Assembly (NCBI GenBank): GCA_002500765.1
Contig: DLSX01000081.1
Location: 5,582-69,581, forward strand
DNA from: Neorhizobium sp. UBA7851
GTDB lineage: Bacteria > Pseudomonadota > Alphaproteobacteria > Rhizobiales > Rhizobiaceae
Direction: 5' to 3'
DNA: 64,000 bases
Shown: one piece after another, positions 9,049 to 17,958 of the stretch
Layout: each line of letters begins with the position of its first letter
Position numbering within the stretch: the first letter of the stretch is position 1
Made by a program: the position numbers and the translations under genes
The notes under the pieces: model-generated
What the model was told of the DNA's origin: nothing
Database searches by the model: none
Seen by the model: only the letters and a program-made list of their open reading frames with translations

Positions 9049-9924
9049 TCAGCCCCAGACCGCGTCCGGCAAGGCATCCAGCGGAATTTTCAGATAACGC
9101 CTGCCGTTGTCCTCCGGCTTCGGCAATTCCCCGCCGCGGATATTGACCTGCAGGGCATGCAAGATCAGTTTTGGCATTGGCAATGTCCTATCGCGCGCCT
9201 CGCGGAGCCGGATGAACTCCTCCCGCGACGTTCCGGCCACGTGCGGATTGCCGGCCTTCTGTGCTGCGACGGAGCTTTCCCAAAGAGCCGGGCGTCTGCC
9301 CGGCCTGTAGTCGTGGCCGGTAAACAGGCGAGTGTCATCGGGAAGGCTCAGGATGTCCTGTATCGACTGCCAGAGGCTCTCCGCGCTGCCACCCGGAAAA
9401 TCGGCCCGGGCCGAACCACTGTCTGGCATGAACAGCGTGTCGTGAATGAAGGCTGCGTCACCGACAACGTAACTGATCGACGCCAGTGTATGACCTGGCG
9501 AATGGAGAACGCGCGCCGTCAGATTGCCGATCCCGAACGTCTCGCCATCGCAAAACAACCGGTCCCACTGCGAACCGTCGCACGGCAGGTCCGGGTCGTC
9601 GTAGATCCGTCGCCAGATTTGCTGGACGTCCCGCACGTGCTCGCCGATCGCGGTCGGCGCGCCGGTCCGCGACTTGAGATAGCGAGCGGCAGAGAAATGG
9701 TCTGCATGGGGATGCGTATCGAGTATCCAGACGAGCTTCAGGCCTTGCCTGTCGATATGGTCGAGAAGCATGTCGGCGTTCGTCGTGGCGGTCGAGCCGG
9801 ACTTCTCATCATAGTCTAGAACCGGATCGATGACGGCGCATTCGCGCGTTTGCGGGCAGGCGACGACATATTGGATGCTGCCCGTTCGGGCATCGTGAAA
9901 GCCGGCAACGTTTGGATCAAGCAT
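9049..9924 (-). CDS. MBL-fold metallo-hydrolase, persulfide dioxygenase (ETHE1/Blh)-like
   Basis: 291 residues from ATG 9924, which overlaps the end of the aminotransferase gene by eight bases. The metal-site motif DTHPHADH places H71, H73, D75 and H76; H145 lies in HSPGHT and D162 in FIHDTLF, with a GHDY motif near residue 220. The DGSQWDRLF segment is characteristic of the Blh/ETHE1-like group, whose members oxidise glutathione persulfide to sulfite with a mononuclear iron. Coupling to a cysteine-desulfurase-like gene upstream and a sulfite exporter gene downstream supports that chemistry here. A fused rhodanese domain, found in some homologues, is absent. Confidence 0.85.
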   Translation of the reverse strand: MLDPNVAGFHDARTGSIQYVVACPQTRECAVIDPVLDYDEKSGSTATTNADMLLDHIDRQGLKLVWILDTHPHADHFSAARYLKSRTGAPTAIGEHVRDVQQIWRRIYDDPDLPCDGSQWDRLFCDGETFGIGNLTARVLHSPGHTLASISYVVGDAAFIHDTLFMPDSGSARADFPGGSAESLWQSIQDILSLPDDTRLFTGHDYRPGRRPALWESSVAAQKAGNPHVAGTSREEFIRLREARDRTLPMPKLILHALQVNIRGGELPKPEDNGRRYLKIPLDALPDAVWG

Positions 9925-11410
9925 GGACGGCACCCTGGTCGGCCATCGCGCGCGGGAAGAAGATCGCCCGCCTCGTGTCGATGTCGTAGTGCTGTTCAAA
10001 AGCCGTTGCGTCCGCGGCGAGCTGCGACACGGAATCGAGAATGAACTGCACCTTTTCGTCCGGAAGCAGGACGCTGAAATTCAGGCGGGTGAAACCGGGT
10101 TTCCTGATTTCGTCGCCGGACAAGATCGCCTGCCTGATCTCCTCCGACTGCTCGTCGTCAAGCGACAGCAGCCGGTGGACATAGGGACCGGCGCAGGCGC
10201 AGCCGCCCCGCGCCTGAATGCCGAACCGGTCGCTCAGCATGCGCGTGACCAGTTGCTGGTGGACATAGCCGCCCTTTCCATCTCTGACCCGGAAAGAGAT
10301 GATCGGCAGGCGATCGGGCTCCATGAGACCGAGAAGTTCCAGGCGCGGGTGGTCCTTCCACGCCTTGAGCGCCCGTGCGGCGAGCGCGCGGTTGCGTTTC
10401 TCCATGAAGTCGCGACCGATCGCACCCTTGACGATGAAGGCGAGCGCGGCCCTGATGTCGCCGACCACATTCGGCGTACCTGCCTCCTCGCGCGCTTCGA
10501 GGCTTTCGCTGTAGTCGTGCGACTGGGGCGACACAAACTTCACCGTACCGCCACCCGGCCAAGACGGCTTTTTCGTCGCAAGATCATCGCGCCGCATGAC
10601 GAGGATGCCGGACGCACCCGGCCCACCGATGAACTTGTGCGGCGAGATAACGACGGCATCGATCTCGGCGTCTTCACCGGGCACCATGGAGATCGGCATA
10701 TAGGGTCCTGCTCCGGCATAATCCCAGACCATCTTCGCGCCGGCCGCCTTCACCATCGACGTGATCGTCGCTACATCGCTGGTGATGCCGGTAATGTTGG
10801 AGGCAGCCGACAGGGTGCATATCGTCAAATCGGGGGCGTCGTCCCGCAGCGCCGCCTCCAGAAGCCGCAGATCGGGGCCGCCCGCGGCATGTTCGGCGAT
10901 CTCAACGATCTCGGCGCCGCTCTCCCGCCACGGCAGGATGTTGGAATGGTGTTCGTAAGGCCCGATGATCACCCTGGCACGCCTGCCGGCAGCAACTGTC
11001 TCCGCCACGCCGAACAGCTTGACGAGGCGGTTGATCCCCGACGTCGCCCCCGACCCAGTAAAGATGACTGCATGTCGTTCGCTGGCGCCGCAGGAGGCTG
11101 CGATCAGCGCGCGCGCTTCCCGGCGCATCTGGGTCATGAACCCGCCGCAATAGGAGGCTTCGGTATGGCTATTGGCATAATATGGCAGTACCTCTTCCAG
11201 AACGAAACGTTCGATCTGCAACAGGGCGCGGCCGGAAGCGACGTAGTCGGCATAGACAAGATCCCGTGAGCCATAGGGCCCGACGATCACCGCGTTTGAT
11301 CCGACCAGTCCGTCTCGGAGCATCGAAATCGGATCATCGCCGTTCAAGCTTTGGCGGAACCTCGATAGAGACGTTTCGGTCGGCCTTTTCTCGATACGGG
11401 CAGTGTCCAC
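9917..11410 (-). CDS. Class V aminotransferase (cysteine desulfurase-like)
   Basis: 497 residues from GTG 11410, chosen because an AGGGGA site lies eight bases upstream; a TTG at 11416 is too close to it. The PLP lysine is K259 in SPHKFIGGPGASG, with WDYAGAGPYMPISM before it and the GYEHHSNILPW-type loop (GPYEHHSNILPW) at about 150. A GGCACAGPY segment near residues 402-410 holds two cysteines where desulfurases carry their sulfur-accepting cysteine. At nearly 500 residues it is longer than SufS/CsdA (about 400). It may release sulfur from cysteine as a persulfide for the next enzyme. First gene of the cassette. Confidence 0.83.
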   Translation of the reverse strand: MDTARIEKRPTETSLSRFRQSLNGDDPISMLRDGLVGSNAVIVGPYGSRDLVYADYVASGRALLQIERFVLEEVLPYYANSHTEASYCGGFMTQMRREARALIAASCGASERHAVIFTGSGATSGINRLVKLFGVAETVAAGRRARVIIGPYEHHSNILPWRESGAEIVEIAEHAAGGPDLRLLEAALRDDAPDLTICTLSAASNITGITSDVATITSMVKAAGAKMVWDYAGAGPYMPISMVPGEDAEIDAVVISPHKFIGGPGASGILVMRRDDLATKKPSWPGGGTVKFVSPQSHDYSESLEAREEAGTPNVVGDIRAALAFIVKGAIGRDFMEKRNRALAARALKAWKDHPRLELLGLMEPDRLPIISFRVRDGKGGYVHQQLVTRMLSDRFGIQARGGCACAGPYVHRLLSLDDEQSEEIRQAILSGDEIRKPGFTRLNFSVLLPDEKVQFILDSVSQLAADATAFEQHYDIDTRRAIFFPRAMADQGAVHA

Positions 11411-11509
11411 GGTCAAATCCCCTGTATTGGATATTGACTTGGAGTTTAATCTGCCTGATCCAGAAATAACTCACCCATTTTTTGCCATTTTGACCGAGTT
11501 GAATGACAT

Positions 11510-11992
11510 ATGATCGATGAATCAGCAAAAATCGATGATTTTGATATCAAGATCCTGACCGTCCTCCAAGCCGACTCGACCCTGTCGCAACGGGACCTCG
11601 CGGAGAAAATCGGGCTCTCGCAAAATGCTTGCTGGCGCCGCCTCCAACGTCTTCAGTCTTTGGGACTTATACGGGGGTCGCACAGCAATATCGATCTCCA
11701 GGCCCTTGGCTTCGATCTGACGGTGTTTGTCATGATCCGCACCCGGTATCATTCCAAGGATTGGAGCGAGGGCTTCCGGAGGCATGTCGAGAAGCTTCCG
11801 GAAGTCATCGACTTCTATCGCATCGGCGGAGATTGGGATTATCTGATCAAGGTCGTGACGCGAGGCATGGCCGGCTACGACGCCTTTTATCAGAAGCTCA
11901 TCACCGACTTCGATCTTGCAACGGTGACCGGCTTCTTCTCGATGGAGGCCATCATTAACAACCGCCCTGTAGATCTCGGAAGGCTTCGGTGA
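11510..11992 (+). CDS. Lrp/AsnC family transcriptional regulator
   Basis: 160 residues, the family norm. Residues about 7-60 are the helix-turn-helix (DDFDIKILTVLQADSTLSQRDLAEKIGLS, then CWRRLQRLQSLGLIRG) and the rest is the RAM domain (FDLTVFVMIRTR, VIDFYRIGGDWDYLIKVV). It is divergent from the aminotransferase gene across a gap of about 100 bp containing an A+T-rich TTTTTTGCCATTTTGACC stretch. Lrp-type regulators often respond to the amino acid their target degrades; cysteine is the obvious candidate here, by context. Confidence 0.9.
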   Translation: MIDESAKIDDFDIKILTVLQADSTLSQRDLAEKIGLSQNACWRRLQRLQSLGLIRGSHSNIDLQALGFDLTVFVMIRTRYHSKDWSEGFRRHVEKLPEVIDFYRIGGDWDYLIKVVTRGMAGYDAFYQKLITDFDLATVTGFFSMEAIINNRPVDLGRLR

Positions 11993-12075
11993 TGCAAGCC
12001 GCCGCCCAGATGTTTGGCCCATGGTGCATCCTTCCACTCAATGGATTAAATTCCACCATCAAACTCAGGGATCAA

Positions 12076-12302
12076 ACAGCTGGCCGGTTGCTCCGCAAGC
12101 GTGCCTCCTACCCGCGCCGGAATGATCTGGCAGCTGCGCTGCGTGAGGTTGACCGCGTGAAGTCCGCGACCGCATCGCCGGGCTCAACCTGCTCACCGCA
12201 ATTATTATCTATTGGAACGCTCTTCATCTCTGGCCCAAGGAGGAGACCGCTCAAGGTGTCATTCCGCCTTCAGCCGAAACAGGCCCCCAAAAGCCAGAAT
12301 AA
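12076..12302 (+). pseudogene. Tn3-family transposase C-terminal remnant
   Basis: Two pieces of the TnpA C-terminus are recognisable in different phases. Bases 12076-12159 read TAGRLLRKRASYPRRNDLAAALREVDRV, and bases 12162-12302 read RDRIAGLNLLTAIIIYWN and end in TAA. In an intact Tn3 transposase roughly 45-50 residues separate the two blocks; here they are fused with a frame change, so an internal deletion has occurred. No terminal inverted repeats or resolvase are visible. It fills the 375-bp gap between the Lrp and LacI genes and marks an old insertion at the boundary of two catabolic blocks. Confidence 0.75.
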
Positions 12303-12367
12303 GCATCAACTATCCTACTGTGCAGTTTCCGGAGGCCATTACTTCCCGAACGGTCAATTGGCGACGA

Positions 12368-13414
12368 CTAAATAGTGCCGACCGAAGCACGCGAGACAAG
12401 CGAGACGCCGATGCCGACCCGTCGTGCAACGCGATCCGGCATCGCGGCCCGCTCAAGCAGCAGATCGACCGCTGTGCGACCAACTTCCTGCCTGTCGATG
12501 CGGATCGAGCTAAGCGGCGGCGTTGAGTGACTGCTGACGGGCAGATCGTCGAAACCGACCACCGAGATGTCGTTGGGAACCGAAAGACCGGCCGCGGTCG
12601 CAGCCTGTATAACGCCGAGCGCCAGCATATCTGCGGCACAGACAAAGCCGGTATAATCCAGCCTGCCGGCTGCCAGCCTTTCCTCTATGGCACGCCGCGC
12701 ATCAAGGCTCATCAGAGCACGACTCTGCGTGTCGATCAGGTGGATTTCCGGATCAAAAGTGATGCCGAAGTCCGAAAGCGCATCGCGAAATCCGTCGAGC
12801 CGAAGCGCAAATGAAACGCGCCAGGGATGCGTCACATGCGCGATCTTGCGATGCCCCTGTTCCAACAGATGCCGGGCAGCCAGCCAACCGCCAAAATGGT
12901 AGTCAGGAGACACGCTCGGGATTCGCATCCGGCGATCAGCGCCGTTGACGATAACGGCCGGGCAGCCAAGCCCGCTGATCGCATCCAGCATTTCCGGTGT
13001 ATCGATGCCAAGCACAACAAGACTTTCTGGGCGCTGCCGACCGAACCAGTTTTCCTGGGCTAGCAGCGTTGGAATTTCGACCGAAGGAAGAAGCTCCACA
13101 TTGGTGGCAATGCCGCGACTTTCGGCCTCTTTCAATATCGAGTCGAGGATCTCGCCATAAAACTGGCCGCTCACCACGAACCGATCAAAAGTGATGATCG
13201 TCGCAGACGCCACGTTATACGCGGGTTCGGGCGGCAGCTGGCGCTTCTGATATCCGAGCCTGCGTGCCGTCTCTATGATTTGAGCTGCAACGCTTGGGCT
13301 TACGCCGCCGCGTTTGTTGAGCGCCTTCGATACGGTCCCTACGGAAACTCCGGCCGCAGCCGCAACATCGTGAAGTGTCGCTGTTGAAAGATACGAGTCT
13401 GGATCGCTCATCAT
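12368..13414 (-). CDS. LacI family transcriptional regulator
   Basis: 348 residues from ATG 13414 (ATG ATG; the second is equally possible). The N-terminus is a LacI helix-turn-helix with hinge: TLHDVAAAAGVSVGTVSKALN, then VAAQIIETARRLGYQKR. The rest is the periplasmic-binding-protein-like effector domain ending with SIRIDRQEVGRTAVDLLLER. It faces the GH88 gene across a 268-bp gap filled with CGAAAATTTTCG-type palindromes, so it probably represses the oligouronide operon until a sugar ligand binds. Confidence 0.92.
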   Translation of the reverse strand: MMSDPDSYLSTATLHDVAAAAGVSVGTVSKALNKRGGVSPSVAAQIIETARRLGYQKRQLPPEPAYNVASATIITFDRFVVSGQFYGEILDSILKEAESRGIATNVELLPSVEIPTLLAQENWFGRQRPESLVVLGIDTPEMLDAISGLGCPAVIVNGADRRMRIPSVSPDYHFGGWLAARHLLEQGHRKIAHVTHPWRVSFALRLDGFRDALSDFGITFDPEIHLIDTQSRALMSLDARRAIEERLAAGRLDYTGFVCAADMLALGVIQAATAAGLSVPNDISVVGFDDLPVSSHSTPPLSSIRIDRQEVGRTAVDLLLERAAMPDRVARRVGIGVSLVSRASVGTI

Positions 13415-13469
13415 TCGCTTTCTGCGGTTCGTAATGGCCAAAGGCACTTCCGCGACACAATGTCTATCA

Positions 13470-13481
13470 CGAAAATTTTCG
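13470..13481. promoter_or_regulatory. Candidate LacI-type operator, perfect 12-bp palindrome
   Basis: CGAAAATTTTCG reads the same on both strands and lies 56 bp upstream of the LacI gene start, suiting autoregulation. A looser copy is at 13587-13603 (ACGAAA, five bases, TTTCGT), and the same half-sites recur in the larger repeat at 13606-13648. Confidence 0.55.
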
Positions 13482-13605
13482 GCACAAAAGCAGCCCATTT
13501 TTTGCTGCAGTTTTCGTAATTTTTCGCATTTAAATCAATAAGCACAGCAATACGACTTGGTTACCTTGCATAACAGCAAGCAATTCACGAAAGGAATTTT
13601 CGTCA

Positions 13606-13648
13606 CATGAGCGAAAATTTTTCTTAATTGACAAAATTTTCGCTCATG
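13606..13648 (+). promoter_or_regulatory. Inverted-repeat operator overlapping the GH88 promoter
   Basis: Two perfectly complementary 16-base arms, 13606-13621 (CATGAGCGAAAATTTT) and 13633-13648, flank an 11-base spacer. A consensus -35 hexamer TTGACA sits at 13628-13633, inside the spacer. Each arm repeats most of the 12-bp palindrome found nearer the regulator gene. A repressor bound here would cover the promoter of the operon starting at 13683. Confidence 0.6.
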
Positions 13649-13682
13649 CCAAAGTCTTCGCATTGACAGCGAGGAAACCTGC

Positions 13683-14864
13683 ATGCTCACCGCTACCCTT
13701 CCCCACTCCTCCCAATCTTCTGCCTTGGCAAAACCAAATAGCCGCCAGGCAGCTCTTGAGCGGTGCGTCGAGCGGGTGAAGTCGACATCGCGGATTTTCG
13801 GGCTGCGCAACCCCCAGATCGGCAGCGTGGAAAACGGCTGGCAATATTGCAATCCGTTCGATTGGGTTATCAGCTTCTATCCCGGCCAGCTCTGGCTTGC
13901 CTACCAGTTCAACGGCGAACCGGGATTGGCCAATCTCGCCCGAGCCCGTCAGGCAGACCTCAACCTGCTCTTGTCCAACCTCGCAGCACAGGATCACGAT
14001 CTGGGCTTCATCTTTTCGCTGAATTGCGTTGCCGATTGGAAGCTGACCGGATCGCAGACGGCGCGGCAGATGGCCTTGCGCGCTGCAGAAGCGCTGCGCG
14101 CCCGCTTCAGACCCGCCGGCGGCTATATCCAGGCCTGGAACTCGCACGGAACGGAAAATACGACACGCTCCACATTCGTGGCCGGCCGCATCATTGCCGA
14201 TACGATGCAGAATCTGGCCCTGCTTTACTGGGCACATGCCGAAACCGGCGCGCCCGATTTCAAGACGATCGCCGACGCCCACGCGGAGGCCACCCGCCGC
14301 AATCTGATCCGGGAAGACGGCACGTCATTCCACACGTTCGTTTTCGACACCACGACCGGCGCTCCGCTGCGCGGTGAAACCCATCAGGGTTATGCGCATG
14401 ATTCCTGCTGGGCGCGCGGTCAGGCCTGGCTGGTGCATGGTTTTGCGCAGTCCTACCGCGCCACGGGCAATTCCGAATATCTCGATGCGGCCCGACTGGT
14501 CGCCGCCAAGGCCGAAGAACTTATGGGCGCTGATCGTGTACCGCTCTGGGACCTGCGGTTGCCCGCTGACGAGCCGCAATATCTGGACAGTTCGGCAGGG
14601 GCCATTCTGTCCGCCGGGCTCTTCATCCTGGCGGATGTGACCAGCGGTGAAGAGAAAATCCGCTGGCACGCCTTTGCCGATCGTCTGCTCGATGGCCTGA
14701 TCGAGACTTGCGACGTTACGCAAATTGAAGGGGCCCAGGGATTGCTTGATTATGGCGCCGCCCATGTCCGGCGCGGTTCGGTGCGCAACATGCTGCCCTA
14801 TGGCGATTATTATTTCATGGAAGCGCTGATGCGATCGCTCGGCCACTCCCGTTTCTGCTGGTGA
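13683..14864 (+). CDS. Glycoside hydrolase family 88, unsaturated glycuronyl hydrolase
   Basis: 393 residues, ATG preceded by GAGG. The (alpha/alpha)6-barrel family signs are present: FYPGQLWLAYQ at about 65-75, HDLGF at 105-109 with D106, IADTMQNLALLYW with D173, SCWARGQAW at 241-249 and a C-terminal PYGDYYFMEAL. D106 and D173 correspond in context to the two acidic residues that hydrate the double bond in characterised family members. The enzyme removes 4,5-unsaturated uronic acid from oligosaccharides produced by polysaccharide lyases. No signal peptide is seen, so it would act on imported oligomers. First gene of the operon. Confidence 0.88.
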   Translation: MLTATLPHSSQSSALAKPNSRQAALERCVERVKSTSRIFGLRNPQIGSVENGWQYCNPFDWVISFYPGQLWLAYQFNGEPGLANLARARQADLNLLLSNLAAQDHDLGFIFSLNCVADWKLTGSQTARQMALRAAEALRARFRPAGGYIQAWNSHGTENTTRSTFVAGRIIADTMQNLALLYWAHAETGAPDFKTIADAHAEATRRNLIREDGTSFHTFVFDTTTGAPLRGETHQGYAHDSCWARGQAWLVHGFAQSYRATGNSEYLDAARLVAAKAEELMGADRVPLWDLRLPADEPQYLDSSAGAILSAGLFILADVTSGEEKIRWHAFADRLLDGLIETCDVTQIEGAQGLLDYGAAHVRRGSVRNMLPYGDYYFMEALMRSLGHSRFCW

Positions 14865-16618
14865 GATCGATGCTGCGTCCTTCACTGCCAATCGATCCAC
14901 ATCTGCCAATAGATCGGGATGCCGCCGCACGACTCCTGTCATGGATTGTCGGCAATCACCTCGGTTCATTCACCCAAGGCAATGCCGGGCTCAGGCTTGG
15001 CTCGACCGTTGCGGCTTATGATGAGAGCGCGGCCCGTCTTGAGGGGCTCTCGCGCCTGCTTTGGGGCGTGGTCCCAGCGCTTGTCGGCGGCTGTTCGGTA
15101 CCCGGAGTGGAGGCCATCGTTGAGGGTTTGACCAACGGCACTGACCCTGACCATCCCGCTTATTGGGGTGAAGCCGGCGACATGGATCAGCGGCTGGTCG
15201 AGATGGCAGCGCTGGCCGTGTTCCTGCGTGAACAACCCGATCTCCTGAACAGGTTGATGCCTCAGGCTTCCCGTGAAAACCTGTTTCGCTGGTTATCGCG
15301 AATACAGGATGCCCGCATCAACCCGAGCAACTGGCGCTTCTTCCGAATTCTGGTGATCGATTCACTCGCCAGCGTCGACTGGCCGGTCGACGGGAAATGC
15401 CTTGCCGAGGAGCTTGACTTCATCGACAGCCAGTATGTCGGCGAAGGCTGGTACAAGGATGGCGACAAGATCGAGCGGTTCGATTACTACAATCCCTTCG
15501 CCTTCCACTTCTACGGGCTGCTTTACGCGCGCTGGCACTCGGTCGATGATCCCGAAAGGTCAGCGCGTTATATCGAGCGGGCGAGAACCTTTGCTCTTTC
15601 CTATCGCCATTGGTTTGCGGAAGACGGCGCAGCAATCGCCTACGGGCGCTCGATGACCTATCGCTTCGGAACCGCATGTTTCTGGGGTCTACTGGCAGAG
15701 ATCGGCCATCCTGAACTGAGTGTGGGAAAGCTGCGAGGCCTCTGGTCGCGTTCGATGTGCTGGTGGCTTGGGCAGTCGATCTTCGATGCAGAGGGACATC
15801 TCACCGTCGGTTACGGCTACCCCAGTCTTTTGATGAGCGAGTTCTACAACAGCTCGCAATCACCACTCTGGGCTCTGAAAGCTTTTGCGCCGCTGGCGCT
15901 TCCGGCTGACCACCCATTCTGGAGCACAGAGGAAGAGGCAGACGATCCGCCGGCGATCCATTCAGTTGCCGTCTCTCGCCAGACTACCTGGCGCTCCAAT
16001 GGCGTTGCCTATCTGATGGCGCCTCCGCCGAGACATCGCGAGATCCGGCATGTCGCCGACAAATACGCCAAATTCGCCTATTCCTCGCATCACGGCTTTT
16101 GCGTGGAGTCGCTGGACTGGATTGCGAGCGGCTTTGCCGGCGACAACATGCTCGCCTTCAGCCGCAACGGGCTCGTCTGGACATTTCGCACGGACGTTTA
16201 CGAAGCCGTTCTCGAAGACGGCGAACTGACGACGGTCTGGTCGCCCTTGCCCGGTTGCCGCGTGACCACACGGCAACGGCCGACCGATGCGGGAGAACTG
16301 CGGGAGAGCACCGTCGAGACAGACTTGCCGCTTAAGGTGCTCGCAACAGGCCATGCCGCAGATCTTTGGGTACCGCCACGATCCTTGCAGCAGGTAATCG
16401 ACGGTGAAGGACCTCCCGAGAACAGGCCGGCAGCCGAAGGTTCAACGCTGTTTAGCGACCTGCGCGATCTCGATGGCAGGCTGAAGCGCCGCTTACTGCC
16501 CAGCGCGCCGAATACCAATCTTATTCACCCCCATTCCGCAGTGCCTGCCCTGCTGGGCTCCATACAAGCCGGGCGCAGTCTCATGCGCACATATCTGACC
16601 GCCGGGAGGCGATCATAA
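14861..16618 (+). CDS. DUF2264 domain-containing protein
   Basis: 585 residues, start at GTG 14861 (overlapping the GH88 stop) or ATG 14870. The family N-terminal pattern RLEGLSRLLWGVVPALVGG is at about residues 59-77, followed by barrel-like segments with YYNPFAFHFYGLLYA and FAEDGAAIAYGRSMTYRFG. DUF2264 proteins are uncharacterised or poorly characterised and often lie in pectin, rhamnogalacturonan or glycosaminoglycan loci. Coupling to GH88 and a sugar ABC transporter suggests a role in trimming an imported oligosaccharide. No signal peptide is seen. Confidence 0.85.
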   Translation: MRSMLRPSLPIDPHLPIDRDAAARLLSWIVGNHLGSFTQGNAGLRLGSTVAAYDESAARLEGLSRLLWGVVPALVGGCSVPGVEAIVEGLTNGTDPDHPAYWGEAGDMDQRLVEMAALAVFLREQPDLLNRLMPQASRENLFRWLSRIQDARINPSNWRFFRILVIDSLASVDWPVDGKCLAEELDFIDSQYVGEGWYKDGDKIERFDYYNPFAFHFYGLLYARWHSVDDPERSARYIERARTFALSYRHWFAEDGAAIAYGRSMTYRFGTACFWGLLAEIGHPELSVGKLRGLWSRSMCWWLGQSIFDAEGHLTVGYGYPSLLMSEFYNSSQSPLWALKAFAPLALPADHPFWSTEEEADDPPAIHSVAVSRQTTWRSNGVAYLMAPPPRHREIRHVADKYAKFAYSSHHGFCVESLDWIASGFAGDNMLAFSRNGLVWTFRTDVYEAVLEDGELTTVWSPLPGCRVTTRQRPTDAGELRESTVETDLPLKVLATGHAADLWVPPRSLQQVIDGEGPPENRPAAEGSTLFSDLRDLDGRLKRRLLPSAPNTNLIHPHSAVPALLGSIQAGRSLMRTYLTAGRRS

Positions 16619-16648
16619 CAAGCTAGAGAGGAAATTTAGGAGGAGACC

Positions 16649-17944
16649 ATGTTCAAACGAAAGACACTGGCGGCGCTGACATTCACAGCGCTTGTTTCAC
16701 TGACATCTGCGGCTTTTGCCGAGGACGTATCGATCCGTTTCGCCTGGTGGGGCAACGAGGCACGCGCCGCAAATACACTCAAGATCATAAAGCTTTTCGA
16801 GGAGAAAAACCCGGGCATCACCGTAAAGGCCGAATATTCCGGCTATGACGGTTACCAGACGCGCCTGAGCACCCAGTTCGCCGGCGGAACCGAGCCCGAC
16901 GTGATGCAGATGCTGCTTGCCTGGCTTCCGATGTTCTCGAAAAAGGGCGACGGCTTCGAAGACATCAACAAGTTCTCCAGCCTGATCAATCTCGAGGAAT
17001 TCCCCAAGACAACGCTTGAGCAGGTAACCGTCAACGGCAAGATGCAGGGCGTGCCGATCGGCTCGACCGGCTTCCTGTTCCTTTACAACAAGGAACCGTG
17101 GCAGAAGGCGAAGATCGACTACCCGAAAACCTGGGACGAGCTGTTCGAAGCCGCCAAACTGATGCGTGAGCGCCTGGGTGACGAATATTACCCGCTGGAT
17201 CCGACCACGCAGGGCAGTTTCCTCATCTCGCTGTCCTGGGCGATGCAGAAATACAATGTCAACTTCATCGATCCCGACGAACCCAAGGTTTCTATGAGCG
17301 AGGAGCAGGTCGCCGACTGGCTGCGCTTCTTCAAGAGGCTTGAAGACGAGCATGTGCTGGTCAGCATCAAGGCACGCACTGCCATGGGCGGCGCCAACAA
17401 GCCGACATCGCAGATGCCCGACTGGGTGGAAGGCAAGTGGGGCGGCGTCTACTCGCAGGATAGCACGCTGACATCACGCGCCGACACGCTGACCGGCGGC
17501 CTCGATCAGTTGGAAGTCGGCCCTTACATCATGTTGCCCGACGCCAAGACAGCAGGCACGATGAGCCGTACCGGCTTCATCTACTCGATCAGCAAGCACA
17601 GCAAGCAACAGGAAGCCGCGGCAAAATTCATCAACTTCCTGACAACGGATCCGGAAGCCGCCCGCATCATCGGCACGTCACGCGCAATCCCAGCCTCCAA
17701 AACGCAATGGGATGTCCTGACCAACGAAAATCTCATCCCACCGATCCAGAAGATCGGAACGGGCCAGATCATGGAGCTCGATGAGAAGGGGCTTGTGCCG
17801 CGCTTCTCGCTCTATTTCGAACATCCGCTGATCTACAAGCTTCTGTTCAATACCTTCGAGGAACTTTCCTTCGACAAGACCACACCGGAGGAATCTGCGC
17901 CGAAGCTGATCAAGGAAGCCACCCGGATACTGTCCCGCCTTTAG
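16649..17944 (+). CDS. CUT1 sugar ABC transporter, extracellular substrate-binding protein
   Basis: 431 residues, with an AGGAGGAG ribosome site immediately upstream. The signal peptide of about 24 residues ends at SAAFA, followed by EDVSIRFAWWGNEARA, a common start for family 1 binding proteins. GTEPDVMQMLLAWLP and the late NFLTTDPEAARIIGTSRAIPAS segment fit the family. It lies between the DUF2264 gene and two permeases, so the ligand is probably an unsaturated oligouronide or related pectin fragment. Confidence 0.9.
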   Translation: MFKRKTLAALTFTALVSLTSAAFAEDVSIRFAWWGNEARAANTLKIIKLFEEKNPGITVKAEYSGYDGYQTRLSTQFAGGTEPDVMQMLLAWLPMFSKKGDGFEDINKFSSLINLEEFPKTTLEQVTVNGKMQGVPIGSTGFLFLYNKEPWQKAKIDYPKTWDELFEAAKLMRERLGDEYYPLDPTTQGSFLISLSWAMQKYNVNFIDPDEPKVSMSEEQVADWLRFFKRLEDEHVLVSIKARTAMGGANKPTSQMPDWVEGKWGGVYSQDSTLTSRADTLTGGLDQLEVGPYIMLPDAKTAGTMSRTGFIYSISKHSKQQEAAAKFINFLTTDPEAARIIGTSRAIPASKTQWDVLTNENLIPPIQKIGTGQIMELDEKGLVPRFSLYFEHPLIYKLLFNTFEELSFDKTTPEESAPKLIKEATRILSRL

Positions 17945-17958
17945 CGCGACAAAGGTTA

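Noticed and set aside
9923..11269. 448-codon open frame on the plus strand
   Set aside because: Antisense shadow of the class V aminotransferase gene, no family resemblance.
12212..12526. 104-codon frame downstream of the Lrp gene
   Set aside because: Made up of out-of-phase Tn3 remnant and antisense LacI sequence.
13470..13648. Repeated AT-rich palindromes considered as a CRISPR or origin iteron array
   Set aside because: Copies are few, unequal in spacing and placed between a LacI gene and its target; operators explain them better.
13535..13852. 105-codon minus-strand frame over the LacI/GH88 gap
   Set aside because: It runs through the operators and into antisense of GH88; codon use and composition are not gene-like.
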